64,000 nucleotides of DNA, taken from the NCBI RefSeq assembly GCF_000002075.1, contig NW_004797893.1:1-64000 (forward strand), read 5' to 3'. Within the stretch, counting starts at the first letter, position 1. The number at the start of each line of letters is the position of its first letter. The DNA comes from Aplysia californica (taxonomy: Eukaryota; Mollusca; Gastropoda; Aplysiida; Aplysiidae). The notes under the pieces were generated by a model, which was given only the letters and a program-made list of their open reading frames with translations, did not search any database and was not told the DNA's origin. Shown here piece after piece: positions 12,364 through 26,767 of this stretch. The position numbers were made by a program, and so were the translations under genes.

Positions 12364-12415
12364 TGCGCTCATATGACCTTAGCAGTTGCGAGCGCCGTAA
12401 AACCCTATACTACAT
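12364..12415 (+). mobile_element. Family H 3' fragment (hairpin and tail only)
   Basis: Contains GCGCTCATATGACC, the loop, GAGCGC and GTAAAACCCTA, that is, the 3' terminal hairpin and the start of the A-rich tail of the 180-bp repeat. The 5' two-thirds are absent, as with 5' truncation during reverse transcription. Confidence 0.7.
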
Positions 12416-13866
12416 ACATACAAACATTCTGGTTTGACATGCTTCACTGTATATGTTGCTTATATCTTTCTTTTTGCCTTTGCATGTGTTTACTCCTGTA
12501 ACCTACTAGAACTGCCCAATAGTATGGTTTTTGTTTTAATGATCTGAAGTTTTGCTCTGACGATTGTGCCATAGCACGCGAGTACGCAACTAATGCTAAT
12601 GCTAGCTTTGACGTGAATACCCATGCATTCCGTGCCTGTCAAGAATTAAATGAGAATATTTCTTTTCTTTATTGACTTTTTGATTTCAGAATCTCATCGT
12701 ACTGTTGCCATAGCATTGGGTTTGTAGATTGACACTGAAGAGCTGTTTCTGTATTTTAAAAAGTGATTGAGAAGATAATGAAAAAATGTTTGATAACTTT
12801 ACCCATGAAGCGTAGAGCTATAATGACCAAACAGAGTACGGTACTCTTACACCAAATCTGAATGTAGTTTAAAAAAATCTTTTCTCAGTGTCTGAATTCA
12901 GCTGCATATATATTTATCACTGCGTATATTTTGTTTTGTGACCTATGCTTTACTGCCAGTATTTTGAAAATGCTGTTACATTCTGTTCAAGGGTCACCAA
13001 ACTACGACTAATGTGATCAGTTTGTAAGTTTGTCTGACCCTCCACCATGCCTCCAATGGGAGAAAAACTTGGAAGATGTGTTTGTAACAATCTGAGGACT
13101 TGGTCACCAAAATTGTTATTATCTTTTCATTGAACCTAGCAGTGCTGATTAACAAGCAAATGTATTTTTAAAACTGTATATTTAGAGTATTGAACTGATT
13201 CTGAACATGCAAAGCCATTCTTTTAGTTAGATAGAGCCCATTGAAAGAAGTTTGGTGGCCACTAAATTATTTGATTGTTTGCTTTTTGCTGCAATTTTAA
13301 TGGAAAGTGTAGAATTATAGGCAGACTGTCCAGATGCATCCAATGTACTTGTAAATGGACACTGTTTTGGATGACTTAAATAACTTTTTAGAGGGGTGTT
13401 TCTATAATTTAAAAAAATTTTAAAAGTGCAATTATTTTGAAATTTATGAATAGTGCAACATTTTAAAGTTACCGAAAGTTGGTTACATTTTGAAGGAGAC
13501 GCTAGCAAGGATCTGTATTAAAAGATTTAGTAGTTGAGGTGACACTGTTATTATTTTTTTCAGATATAGTCAGGTAATGTCGAGTAACCGCCACTTTTCG
13601 GAAGGTACGAGTGTTCTTCTGCTCAGCAGACTTTGGAGCAGTCTGGCGAGAATTGCAATCCTGTCTTATCGCAGTTCCAAATACAATGAGGTTTGTCCTC
13701 AAGTTTCAGCTTTATAGATTAAAAGAGCGATTGATGACTGGCCTGGTCATCATCATCAATCTGTTGCTTGGGCAGTTTTGAGTCACCCTGATGGCGATGT
13801 CTGGTCACCATTTTTTTAGACCACACCAGTACTCTTTCCCTGGAATGGCATTTTTAAATTGTGTGT
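12416..13866. other. Intergenic, nothing recognised
   Basis: AT-rich, without a supported ORF or repeat. Confidence 0.4.
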
Positions 13867-14223
13867 TTAGACATAAGCGCTTGAAAACTGCCCCACTTTT
13901 AGAAGAAATTGGGACTTGGTTATAGGAAAACCTGCTTTCTCTGCCCTGATAACTTTATCAACAATAGCCTTTTCTATCTCTGGAGTAATGTTACATTCCC
14001 TGTCAGCCCTTCTCCCCAGACTAGACTTTTCAGAAATATGATCAGCCAGAGTTTTTCTAGGAACACCTAGCAGCCTTTGAATAAGATAAGCCCTCCTTAA
14101 CTGCTTTAATGGTTTGGTTCTAAAGCATCCTGAGGGTATTTGTTGTATTGATTCCCACTGGTTTTGCCCATAGTTTGCAGTGAAATTACACAAGCAGAAG
14201 TCTGGCGAAATTTGCCGACACAA
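13867..14223 (-). mobile_element. CENP-B/psq helix-turn-helix fragment of a pogo/Tigger-like transposase
   Basis: The readable core is LRRAYLIQRLLGVPRKTLADH, then GRRADRECNITPEIEKAIVD and RAEKAGFPITKSQFL. This resembles the psq helix-turn-helix followed by the CENP-B-type DNA-binding domain at the N terminus of pogo/Tigger/jerky proteins (rule-type phrase: PKTTLxDH...GRxxxLTxEEExxLVxW). No DDE catalytic domain is found on either side. It is a transposon fragment or a lone exon, more likely the former. AG-rich short direct repeats of the GGCGAA..TTGCCGACA type flank it at 14200-14240 and 14635-14670. Confidence 0.55.
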
Positions 14224-16989
14224 TTGGCGAAATTAGCCGACAGATACTATATTTTAAAATAATGAATTAAAAACAACAACAAACCAACACTCAAATTACA
14301 AAACGCACACTATTTCAACATAAAAAATCATAAACCTGCAACATAAGCATAAAAATGTATCGTAGAACTGTATTATATCAACAACAAGGCTTATGAGCGA
14401 GAGCTAGAAATCAGAAGCAGTGATCAGCTAGAAGGCAGTGAGAGAAAAGAGAGAGAGTCCGTGTATTGACCCAAAGTTCAAGTCGAAATTTCGTGGGCTT
14501 AAAACTGTGACTGCCGCTCATTAGTTGGTTGAATCGAATGAGGTGCCATTCTGGCGTCATAAATAGAATGGCTCTCAAACTCTTCCGAAAGGGGTGAATA
14601 CTTATTCCATTTGGCAAAATGTTGGGTAAACAACTGGCTAAGTTGGCTGACTGGCGAAGTTGCCCGACGTTTTTTATATATATATATATATATGTATATT
14701 GTTTTGGAAATGGGTGCCTCGACTCAGAGAAAGAACTGCTCTGTCACATATAATGAGATGTAGGCCTATTGCTTTGTGCTTCCTACTACCTTGGATGCAA
14801 TGTACCACAGCTACTACAATTTTCCATTACTATGAGTCTTGATGTTAACGATGGAGTATTAATTATAATTTATAAGAATGTAGAAGTTTTACTGTATTTG
14901 AGCAAGCACTTATTAATAGTAATAGGTTTAACATGTGTCATAATGTAATATATTAATATATTATGTAGATTTATCAATGAATCTCTCAATGCTTAGGGTC
15001 CTTAAGTCCTTGCCTTTATAGTGTAGGCCTACTGAAGTGGTCTCTGTCTTTGCGTTATTCCAATACTGAAGCTGTGTGTAATGTGGAGACTTTAGTCCCC
15101 CCTCCTCCTGTAAAAGTACATCATTTGTATAGTTTTATGTATGCTTAATGTGCATCAGTTGTAAAATTAACATTGCATACCATATTATATATCATGTATT
15201 TCTCTCAAAACAAGCCCTCCATTGATTACACTGCCAACACAGATGTTTGTATTTCTGACCATCGATATTGCTCTTTTCTAATTTGTTTGTCCCCCCCCTC
15301 CCCCAGGGCAGTGCTACTGACTGAAGTTGTCTTTAGGCCGTTCTCACCATTAACATGTTCTTATGCACAGTAGAATTGTAAATGGGCAGATTTATCTATG
15401 TCATGCTCATATTGTGCCAGAACAATATAGGGGGAACTGCTGCTTTTTCTTTCCTCATCCTTACTATCGTCATTTTTCATCTACTTCTTTTGTATGTTTG
15501 TCATTCTCTTGTGAACTGCTATTTCCAGAATGCCTTGATAGTTGAAGCAGACTTAGTGCTGTTGAGGCTAGAGAAGTGAGCAGAGTAAGCCTGATTCCCC
15601 GTTTGGACTGCTCTGTTGACATCCACCCCTTTGCGCTCATATGACCTTATGCAGTTATTTACTAAAATAAAACAAATGTTTTTGTTGCAAGTATATTGCT
15701 AACACCATATTACTTTGTACTCCAGTTAACAGCGTAGTAATTATTGGTCTCTGATAATGAATATGTCTTCCAATTTGCGTGTTACATCATGTATTAGTTA
15801 TATTGAGTCATCATTTGTCACAGGGTATTTGCTTGTCACATGTAATTGAAAGAGGAAAGTCTTTTCATACGCTGTGAAAACAGCTCAGATTTACTCTCAC
15901 ACTCACAGTGCTTGTATAGATCTATTTTTGTCTTAATTTGCTGGATGTGATGAAGATTGTGCGGTTTTTGAGGAAGAATTTTCGATGACCAACTGCAAAA
16001 CCATAACATTGTGCTTGAAAATTGAAGGCTGAGAATGAGAGTACATTTTACTGTTGTGAATATCTCCCGAACACAGAAGTTTCTTTCTTTGCCTCTTTTC
16101 AAGGATGCCGCCGATATGGACTATATACTACATGTGCTAATGCTATGCACTGTGATAGCGAAAATTGCCCTAAAAGTGAGGGGGACAAGTAAGCAAGTAT
16201 TGGGTTGACGTTGCAGAGCTATTGTTATTTGTTAATCTTTTTTTTTTTAGATGTAACTGAAGATGGTTTTTTTTCGGCTCCTATCAACACTTTGGTTGTG
16301 TGGTGTACATTGAGTATTAGTTGGCATTCACTGAAAACACAGACTAAAAATTACCAGACCCTACAGCGCGCATAGTGGTCCATGCCAACTGTGCAAGCAA
16401 GGAGCAACCGTGGCTGAGTGACCTAGTTTTCATTTCATTAAGGTAAACACTAGCATTTGTTAGCTGGTTTAGCACTGTTGGGTATGGAAATTCATTCTGG
16501 TAGCAAATTATGTTTCCTTTTGGGAGACTACTGTGGAGATTTCGGCTGTTGAAGCAGTTGAAAATTTGGTGAAAGTTGTGAACAAATTTCGCTGTAGCAG
16601 AAGCCTCTAGGAAAGGGATTTCAGCTTGATCATTGTCGAAATCCGCGCTATGACTGTATGGCTGAGCACTTGGGTTGCAAGCTTGACTCTCAAATTGGCG
16701 AATGGGGGCATTGTGATGTGCTTTTTTGTCTACTTTGTAGCATATATCTGATGGGGGTGGCTGAGTCTTGTTTGTAGAGCTCCTCTATGTGGGCCCATGA
16801 CACTCTCAGCAGATACGCTGAAGCCATACGTCTTCAAGTTGTTTTTGATATTCTTTATTAGGTGTGGTGGACCGAACGTCAAAAACACTTTTTGGTCGTC
16901 CACGCTAAAAAAAGGGGTTTTGCCTTTTCACACCAACTCTGTGGGTCACTGCTCGGTTGTTAGATCCTTGATTCCATATATGACGATTT
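14224..16989. other. Intergenic, no gene seen
   Basis: Holds a TA microsatellite at about 14675-14696 and the family H fragment at 15632-15673. ORFs at 15173-15579 and 15836-16102 have no recognisable content. The part 16800-17000 may be a decayed continuation of the LINE ORF1 to its right. Confidence 0.4.
15632..15673 (+). mobile_element. Family H 3' fragment
   Basis: GCGCTCATATGACCTTATGC is followed directly by a tail ACTAAAATAAAAC. The distal arm of the hairpin is lost. It is a short, degraded 3' end of the 180-bp repeat. Confidence 0.6.
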
Positions 16990-17029
16990 TTGGGGTAAGG
17001 TCTAATGCTCGTCCTACTCTCGGAATGAG

Positions 17030-17660
17030 CTAGTTGCTCTGTGTGGTCCTTTGCAGTTAATGCATTTCATATTTTCTTTGCATTCTGCTGCTAAATGGTT
17101 TCTCCCTCCACATCTAATGCATATATATATCCTCTTTGCAGTGAGATGATGTGTGTCCCATTTTTAGACATTTTAGGCACTGTGGAAGTGCTTTTATGTA
17201 CGGGTGAACCGTTTTTTTCCCAAACGGGGTTTTGATGGTATCAGACAATACATTATCGGTGATCCTCACCGAAAATATCAATGTCTTTCCCAGTCTTTTT
17301 TATTCTAGAACATTTTCATTCAAGTTTTTTAAACAGTTTATGATTTCGTTTTCGTCTTCATTTGATGGCGTTCCTTTTATAACTCCATGTAGGGGTTTCA
17401 ACATTCCCTCTATTTTCCATTGAGTGTTTCCCATGTGGGGAGTGTATGGTCCGTTTTTTTAGTTCTGGGGGTGTATTCAAGCTAATGTCTGACGCTGGTT
17501 TCCAGCGTTGCATGGCCTAATCTAATCGTACCGTCTTCACGTCTTCAGAGGTGATAACTCTGCGTTCCTGAAGACGGTTGATTTGATGATGCCAGGTTTT
17601 CCGATTTTAGTAGGATGTACCTGGCATCCTTTGATAGGTGTTATCTTAAAAATAACCCTA
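17030..17660 (-). mobile_element. LINE gag-like ORF1 relic with CCHC knuckles
   Basis: The minus strand encodes FSVRITDNVLSDTIKTPFGK and VHPYIKALP, leading to three zinc knuckles: QCLKCLKMGHTSSHC (about 17183-17133), CIRCGGRNHLAAEC (about 17120-17081) and KCINCKGPHRATS (about 17063-17030). A one-base frame change separates the first knuckle from the second. This architecture (a degenerate RRM-like region, a LPFG..V.PY lead, then CCHC motifs) is typical of ORF1 of I/Jockey-type non-LTR retrotransposons. Upstream sequence to 17660 contains compatible but interrupted frames. No ORF2 is linked to it. Confidence 0.7.
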
Positions 17661-17676
17661 TTCGCTGGTACAGTCT

Positions 17677-17703
17677 CCCCCCCCCCCCCCCCCCCCCCCC
17701 CCC
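17677..17703 (+). repeat. Poly(C) run
   Basis: 27 consecutive C. Length is likely unstable and prone to sequencing error. Confidence 0.95.
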
Positions 17704-18482
17704 GTGGGTGTAGTTTTTACCACCTTGGTGGTGCAGGAATCCACCACATTAAGCTTATTTTGACGATTTGTCATTTTTATTGAGGAAAACAAACTAGCAA
17801 ACTAACAAACACGCAATGAAATAAAAATACAGACATATAGATTAATAAACAAACAGATTAGAATTTCAAAACAAAACAAAATTCGAAGGCAAACCAACTA
17901 GGTTAAACACACACAAATAAATAAATAAATAAATAAAATAAAATGAAATAAAATTAATAAAACGGGATATTTACCACAACAGCTCTCTCAAGTTCTAGTT
18001 CATTCAAAAGTTACATTAAAATAAGACGCGTCATTTCCAAATTTTAGGAAAAAAAAAAATTAGCAAAAAAAAAAATATAAAAAAAAATTGGGAGTAACAC
18101 AAAACACAAGGAAAGTATCTGATAAAAGGTGAATGAGTAATAAGGAAGATACAAAAAAGCAAAAAGAATAAACAATTAATATAATCAGACAAGAAAAATC
18201 AGATCCTTATCATCCTCCCTCCACTGCTGTTACTCTAGCCAATTTAGCCTATGTATCTCTTCGGTGAAGGTCATTCTAATTTTTAATTGAACAATGGAGT
18301 AGTATCCGGAGCAGCACATAGGTATGACTAAACACAAAAAAAGTATACATGATAACCAAAACAAAATTATTGGAACTTACCTCAACGAAGTCACGAATAA
18401 ACCTCCCTCATACAAACCGTACAAAAGACACAAACCAAGATTTTAACCCTTTTTTGACTTCAGAAAAAAACGTTCAAATCCT
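17704..18482. other. A-rich intergenic stretch
   Basis: A-rich on the plus strand with (AAAT)n at about 17918-17940. No gene or known element is seen. Confidence 0.5.
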
Positions 18483-19290
18483 TCAGCAATCCTGTTTTCG
18501 GACGCTCCCTGTGACAAGGTGTTGAAATGCACAGCCCTTGGTGGGGCCACTTGACAGATAGTAGGCGACGGGCTGCTTCCGTTTCTTGCTCAGTCCACGC
18601 AGGGTGAAAACCAATGCATGGTCAGCAAAATTTTCTGTTTTTCCGAGGGAACCGAAATCCTCCAATCCTTTTACAAAATCTTGTGTTGGGTTGTAGTTGA
18701 GAGACTTTTTTATTGCCATATCATCCAGGTGATGGTAATACGAACAGTTTTTGAAGCAGAGAGTACGCTTTTTCTTGCTTGCGTGGTACAACGATAAAGC
18801 ACAACTCTTTTCTGAATGTGTCCACTTTCTTGCTTTCTTTGGCAAATGATTCGTGCAAATTTTTGTGCTGACAAACTTTCATGCTGCGTGCGGCAGATAA
18901 TCTTTTAAAATTGCTGAAAGAAATTGGAAGGCCGGTGTCTTGTTCAGAATCCTCGTCTTTGGGCTTCTCTTACTGTTTTATTGTTGTTCGTGGGGTAATG
19001 CGGATGTTGAAGTGGGGAGATCTTCTCTAATATGTTGAAACTTGAGTTCTTTCTTGTGGAGCTGGTTGGATTGAACTTGTTTTGGAGGTGGGTTGGGAAT
19101 TTCAAGCAAAGTCGGAACTACATCTTTGGTCAGGAATTTTCTCTTTTTGGTGTTTTTGAAGCAGCATTGCTCTAAGTATACCTCGCACGCTGAGTTGTTT
19201 TTGTGAAGTTTTTTCACAGGCTTGTTCTTCAGGTCTTCTCTCCTTGATGCAATGACCCATCTTTTCGACATGAAAGTTGATATCATTCCA
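18483..19290 (-). mobile_element. P-element/THAP9-like transposase relic
   Basis: Two minus-strand blocks. At 19286-18978: RWVIASRREDLKNKP, then KNNSAC, then VVPTLLEIPNPPPK. This matches the second half of a THAP domain (the C..H zinc ligand pair region and the terminal VPTLF..P motif), with the His of the C-x2-H pair apparently replaced. At 18845-18483: WTHSEKSCALSLYHASKKK, then FGSLGKTENFADHALVFTLR, then KQPVAYYLSSGPTKG. These match the RNase H-fold core of P-element/THAP9 transposases (ADHALVFMLRGL..KWKQPVGYF). The blocks are separated by a frame break and a missing stretch near 18850-18975. No terminal repeats were identified. Confidence 0.75.
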
Positions 19291-20320
19291 TTTTTAGTTT
19301 ATGCAACCCACCTCTCTCGTAGTGGCTGACTAACATCAACCAGCTTCCCACCTTGCCCTTTCCAATCACTACCCATTCTTTACCTTTTCTGCGATAATAT
19401 CAAGCAGCTCGAGATGAAAGTCTCTTATCAGGAGCACTGCCGCTGTGTGTCGTAATCGATATTGTGCTTTACTAATTATCTCAGCAATTGTTACATCTCG
19501 TGACCAATGTTTCATAGGCAGACGGCAAGGAAAAGCTTAGAACCCACTGGATAAACGAACGACTGGACCAAAAGACCCAAGTTCGTACCCATTCTTACCC
19601 CCCAAAAAGCTGGCGCCTCTATAAATATAAAATAAATCAGTCTTAATTAACAAACAAACAAACAATCCTAACCATTCCTGGATAAATGAAGAAAAGGCAC
19701 AGGAACTTATAGAACTTAATAATGTGAATCTTGTAAGCTTATTTCGCTTTTGCTGCATTGAAATTTGGTCTTCATAACCACTACCTGCCTGGGGCAGTGT
19801 AGCCTAGGCCTACTGTTACTATTATTACTACCATAGGTCGTTCAGCCTCAGCTGCCCACACCTAAGAGCGAATTATCGCGAAGACCTCTGTTTGATTGCT
19901 TAGAAATTTTCCATAGTGTTAGATTTTAGTGGACGTTACAGATTCTAAATTTTGTGGTTGAGAAACCTTTACAAGGTAGGTTCCGACAGGTTTCCTTTGA
20001 TGTTCGCCGAGACTATGTCAGATTTATAATAAAAGTTGTACAATAGAAGTTATATACGATGACACGGAGAAAATGTCTGGTTTTCGTTGCAACACACCAA
20101 CTTTTACAAAGCAGGGGCGGAACTCGTAGGAAATGTATGAATGACCAGAAAGTCACCAGGACCTAGGTGAACGAGTCCAGGCTGACGAGACAAACAAAAC
20201 TTTAATAACTTTCCAAGGGCATAAAAATAATGATATTTTGGTTACAATGGACCGCTAACACTTTTAAGTTTTAAAAAGATAAAAACTCACCAAAAAAGGA
20301 GAGGAGTCATTGATCGTCCC
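19291..20320. other. Intergenic, nothing recognised
   Basis: No supported gene. It ends at the 3' tail of the LINE on the minus strand. Confidence 0.4.
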
Positions 20321-22639
<2,319 letters not shown>

Positions 22640-22640
<1 letters not shown>

Positions 22641-23850
22641 ATCTTTTGTTGAATAAATCCAAGCCCGTCAGTTTTCCAATAATTGTTCTCTTCTGCCATG
22701 ACGTGTTCAACACATTTCTTCCAGTAGTGTCTGTCTACGTCAAATAGCATTCGTCGTCAATGTCTTGACGTCGTCGATTTTGAAAGTCATATTTTTGTCT
22801 GCGACATCGTGTTTAATCCTTGCCCAAACCAACTCAATAGGGTTAAAATGGGAATGGTGCGGTGGAAGTCTCAGGCTCGTGTCTCCTTTAAAAGCTATGA
22901 CTTTATCAATAGATTTAGACTTTTGACTACTTGCAAAAGTTCTGGTTTTGAAACGTGCTTTGTGAACTCGATGCCATTCTTTTTTTATGTTGTCTTTTCT
23001 CCATGCGGAAGTTGGTGTTTTATTTTCCTGCACAACGTGATTATGATACGTTGATTGTCCAACACAATACACGTAGGCCTATCGAGAGCTGGCAGTAGCT
23101 GATGTTTCATCTAATCTTCGAATATGTCAGCATTCATTTCAAAGTGATAGTCTCTGTTGTCTGTTGACTAGTGATAGTCTCTGTTGTTCATTGACTTCGA
23201 TTGGAAAAGAGCGGCATTGGAAACAAAACCAACATTGCTGCTTCCAGCATGAGCGATGATTAATCGCTGACTGTTGCTGGAAGGGACATGCCGACCCATA
23301 GTAGCGTCTATCGATTGCCACTCTTGCTCATTAGTATGGTGAGCGTTAACCCAGGTTTCATCAATGTAAACTATGTCGATACCCTCCTTTCTCTTTTCTC
23401 TGACTTGTCGTGGATATCTGCTCCTCGAGGCAACGAGGTCCGATCGTTCTCATGGGATGCCTTTATTGTGTCCTAGTCTTTTTCTGAACGTGAACCCTGC
23501 AATTTTCACAATTTTCCATAACGTTGTCTTGCTCAAAGAAATTTGCATTTCTTCTTCAACATATTTCTTCAACTTTCGAAGGGTCACTAGTTCTGGTTTT
23601 TCAAACATTCTGACTATGAGTATGAGACGTTTTATCACATCTCGGTCAAAATCATCAACATTCCGTGGCCTATCAACAACGGGTCTTTGGGGTTCATTTC
23701 AGACTAAACACTGCTTTGACTCCGCGATAAAAGTTTCTTCAAAGCATGAACTCATTTCTTTGGATTTGCAGTGGAACAGTGTCCGCGATTGGGGATCGAG
23801 ATTACACAGCCCAAATATGCTATCTTTTGCGGTAAACAAACTACGCTTTT
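22640..23850 (-). mobile_element. IS630/Tc1-mariner superfamily (DDE_3) transposase relic
   Basis: Minus-strand order. 23850-23640 is the HTH region (PVVDRPRNVDDFDRDVIKRL). 23638-23450 holds LVTLRKLKKYVEEEM and LSKTTLWKIVKIAGF. Around 23380-23330 is the YIDETWVN-type block (first Asp). 23320-23140 holds GSNVGFVSNAALF-like sequence and the GDYH-like block. 23072-22740 holds VLDN.STYHN (second Asp), SLRLPPHHSHFNPIELVWAR (DDE_3 C-terminal signature with the Glu) and VKTLTTNAI. 22750-22640 holds HYWKKCVEHVMAEENNYWKTDGL. At least four frame changes are needed to follow it. No terminal repeats were found, and the 3' end is cut by the LINE junction at about 22640. Confidence 0.88.
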
Positions 23851-24449
23851 AGAAAAATAGTTTTCCTAACATCCAGGTCATTTCACTTTATTTTGCAAAA
23901 TTTCAAATCGAAATATTGAGAACTGATAGAGCAGGATTTTTCTTACCGTGGGCAGCTGTGGCTTAACGACCTATAAATACTTATTTGTACACTTATTCTA
24001 GAAAAACATTCCCAAATGAAGAAAAAAAAAGTTACAACTTACCGTTCTGGATCTTTTGGGAAATGGAAAACAGTTATCTCTGGAAATTTGTTTTTACTAT
24101 TACTATTAGAATTGGAACAATTTATGCCACTGCACCATGCGCAATGCTTATTTTTTCTGGTCCATCTTGTCGAGGAAGAATAGAGGAAAAGAAGAGGCCC
24201 TCATGTGGCACGCCGGAATGTTTACCGAGGTGAAATTGTATCCAGGGGGAGTGGCTCAGTTGCAGGAAGTCGTGTGGGCTCTGTTGGGTCTGGTTATTTT
24301 TAGTCTGTGCTGAAAATAGGTACCCTATGCTCCTTTCCTCTGTTGTTATGCTTTATTTTTTTCTGCTCTCCTCAATATGGTGATAGGTGGTTGGTCATAG
24401 GGTAGGCATTGTAGTTTGGTATGCTCCTAGTTCTGACTTGTCACTACTG
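23851..24449. other. Intergenic, nothing firm
   Basis: No gene. GTGGCTCAGTTGCAGG near 24252 resembles a tRNA-type A box and could be a further SINE remnant, but no B box follows. Confidence 0.35.
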
Positions 24450-24640
24450 TCTGTGTTGGTGTTACATGAGAGATAGGCAAGCTGATGATAGCTCAGTTAA
24501 AACATCATACTGGGTTAGGGTTCAGATGACCTGGGAATTTTTTTTTAGGGGAAAGAGTGTGTGTGTGGGGGGGGGGGGGGGGTTCAAGGCTCTCCACCCA
24601 CATAGCTCAGAGTCCTATCAGAGATGAAAGTCACTCGTAT
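24450..24640 (+). mobile_element. Diverged tRNA-derived SINE copy
   Basis: GGGTTAGGGTTCAGATGACC followed by a poly(T) stretch, AGGGGAAAG and GGTTCAAGGCTCTCC matches, in the same order, the copy at 26065-26330. The B box is degraded and a poly(G) run at about 24567-24582 interrupts it. Confidence 0.5.
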
Positions 24641-25093
24641 ATAAGAAGTCTCACCTCCCAACTTTACAATGTTTAAAGGGTTATGTATGTCCTCACCAAT
24701 ACTATACACTGATGTACTGCTGGTTTAACTACAGTTGTGCGGTACTGGTAGCTCAGATACTGAGCATCTGGCAATCGGGGGAAAAAGGACATTTACTACG
24801 CATACTTCTTTCCAAAAGAGATACTGCTACTACATGCATTGTCTTTTGGGTAGTAGTACTGCATTGGCGGAAGGAACCACCCTTACTTAAGGAGACCACT
24901 GTTGGTCTTACCCTACTGAATATTATTCCTTTTTATTTTAGATTACTCATACTGTCTTTGCAGAGCTCTACATTAATTGTTCTTTAGTCTTTTGTATTAA
25001 TTTTATTACCTGGGATTGACTCTTGTTCACTTTTTGTATACGTGTATACCATATATGTATATATTCAAATTCCTCTTGTCAAAGACTCGTGAA

Positions 25094-25110
25094 ATATATA
25101 TATATATATA
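25094..25110 (+). repeat. (TA)n microsatellite
   Basis: Short TA dinucleotide run. Confidence 0.9.
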
Positions 25111-25454
25111 TTTTAGTTAACAAGAATTCAAACTGAAGCTGGAATACAATTTTAATAAAACTTTCATTCTAGTCAAAGTTGTAAGGAATAGGCTAAATCT
25201 TTCTGAAAATAAACTCAAAAGTCTGGTATGACTGATTGATGATGAGACTTGGTGGTTTAAACATAGGAGGAGGGGAAGATTTTTGTAGAATAACTTCTTT
25301 TATTTTGTTATTGTGTGAACTTCTTTCCAGTGGGGTACCAAATCAGGAACAAGTGCTTTATGTTAATAAAATTTTAAAAATCAACTGTTTTATCTTGAGT
25401 TATTTTCTCCTCCAAAAATGTTGGTGTTTTTGCTCCATCTACACAATGGAGAAC

Positions 25455-25640
25455 CTTTAGGTTTTGGAGGTGGGTTTTGACCCTGCCTGTCGGGGTCAAC
25501 CCAAATTGATAGGCATACAACATCCCAGCAGAAAGAGATGCTCGATAAAAATTCTCCCCACTTGGGAATCAAACTCACGTCTCCTGCATGGGGTGGCAAA
25601 GTGCATGACCGCTGCACCACAGGTGCTGTGGGCATCTACA
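25455..25640 (-). mobile_element. tRNA-derived SINE
   Basis: Read on the minus strand it begins near 25637 with GTGGTGCAGCGGTCATGC (A-box-like, 25603-25620). GAGTTTGATTCCC follows at 25564-25576, a good RNA polymerase III B box at tRNA-like spacing. The tRNA-unrelated body (GAGCATCTCTTTCTGCTGGG) and GGGTTGACCCCGACAGGC follow. A diverged segment at 38086-38150 (GGCTGCTTCAACCCTGCC) may share part of the body. No obvious target-site duplication was found. Confidence 0.8.
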
Positions 25641-25793
25641 GTGTGCTTAATAAACAAAACATTATGTAACAGATGGATAGTTTATACTAATAGTAAATCT
25701 GGTATCTCTGTGTGTCCCTGCTTCTTCTCTGTGTGTGTTCACCTTACCCCATTGAGTTTGTGTACTGTTATATTTGGGTTTTTATAATTTATA

Positions 25794-25995
25794 CAGTTGA
25801 AATTAAGATGGCCACCCTTTGATAAGGAGAAAAGTTGCCCTCTTAGTACTCTTACTCTTATTCTTGAACAGGTGGGCATCTTACACAGTCAAGTGTCATT
25901 ACAATGTCAAAAATATGCAAGGGAAGAAATGAGAAGTGGCTGTTTTTACAGGTGATTGCCTTATACAGGTGGCAGTAGTAAGAGCAGGTTCGACT
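25794..25995. mobile_element. Small Tigger-like TA-flanked element, diverged copy
   Basis: Starts TA|CAGTTGAAATTAAGATGG followed by CCACCC and GAGAAAAGTTGCC, and ends GGTGGCAG...GCAGGTTCGACT. It has the same termini and GGTGGCC-type internal repeats as the better element at 58491-59295. Confidence 0.55.
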
Positions 25996-26064
25996 ATTCT
26001 GAAGCGTAAAACAGGTTCCTTGATATTTTCATGTTTGTGTGAAGCACTTTTTTGTGATTGTGCA

Positions 26065-26330
26065 TGGTCTGTGTAGTGAAATGGTTGTGACTCATAGCTC
26101 ATTGTTATTCAATGTTATGGAGGTTCAGGGTTTGATCCCCAAGGGATTTTTTTTTCAGAGGGATTTCAAGGTTCTCCGTATTATATATTGTCCCTGTCCA
26201 GTCATTATGGGATATCATGACATAGGCCCCACAACTTTTACAACCAGTGTTGAAAGAGAGATGTTCTGCGTCATCAGTACCAAACCATACCTGAGTTTGT
26301 GCAAATTACGGTATAACGGTGAGAAAAGAG
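26065..26330 (+). mobile_element. tRNA-derived SINE
   Basis: A-box-like TAGTGAAATGGTTGTG (about 26073-26088) and B box GGGTTTGATCCCC (26128-26140) are followed by a T run and TTTCAAGGTTCTCC. The 3' end is not clearly defined. It shares its body with the degraded copy at 24450-24640. Confidence 0.65.
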
Positions 26331-26767
26331 GGCCCACATAACTCACTCTCTCATTTATGATGTCTTGTAAGGATAGTTGGGCACTGAATTTTTCTCTTTT
26401 AAGTTTCATTGACTTTTATTCAAATTCAAGGCAAGTTTGAATTTGAATACGAAAATTTTACTCCCTTTAACTATAACTCTTGATTGAAAAGCAAGATAAT
26501 GGTTAAACTTTAACAAACGACCCTGTGAACCTCAAAATTGTATGCATAATTCATGCAATACAAAAGGATGCTGAAATAAAAACGTTCATCGAGGACTTTC
26601 TCTCAAGTGATAGAATTAGATTATATGGTTTTGTTGATGTCAATCCTTTGGTCTTACTGTTTTGTTACTGAAGCAAGTAAGATCCTGTTTCAATTTTGTT
26701 TTGTGAAATTGCCTAGCAGTTACATGTATTTATTTTGGACCGCAGAGAGACCTGTACACTGCATGTG

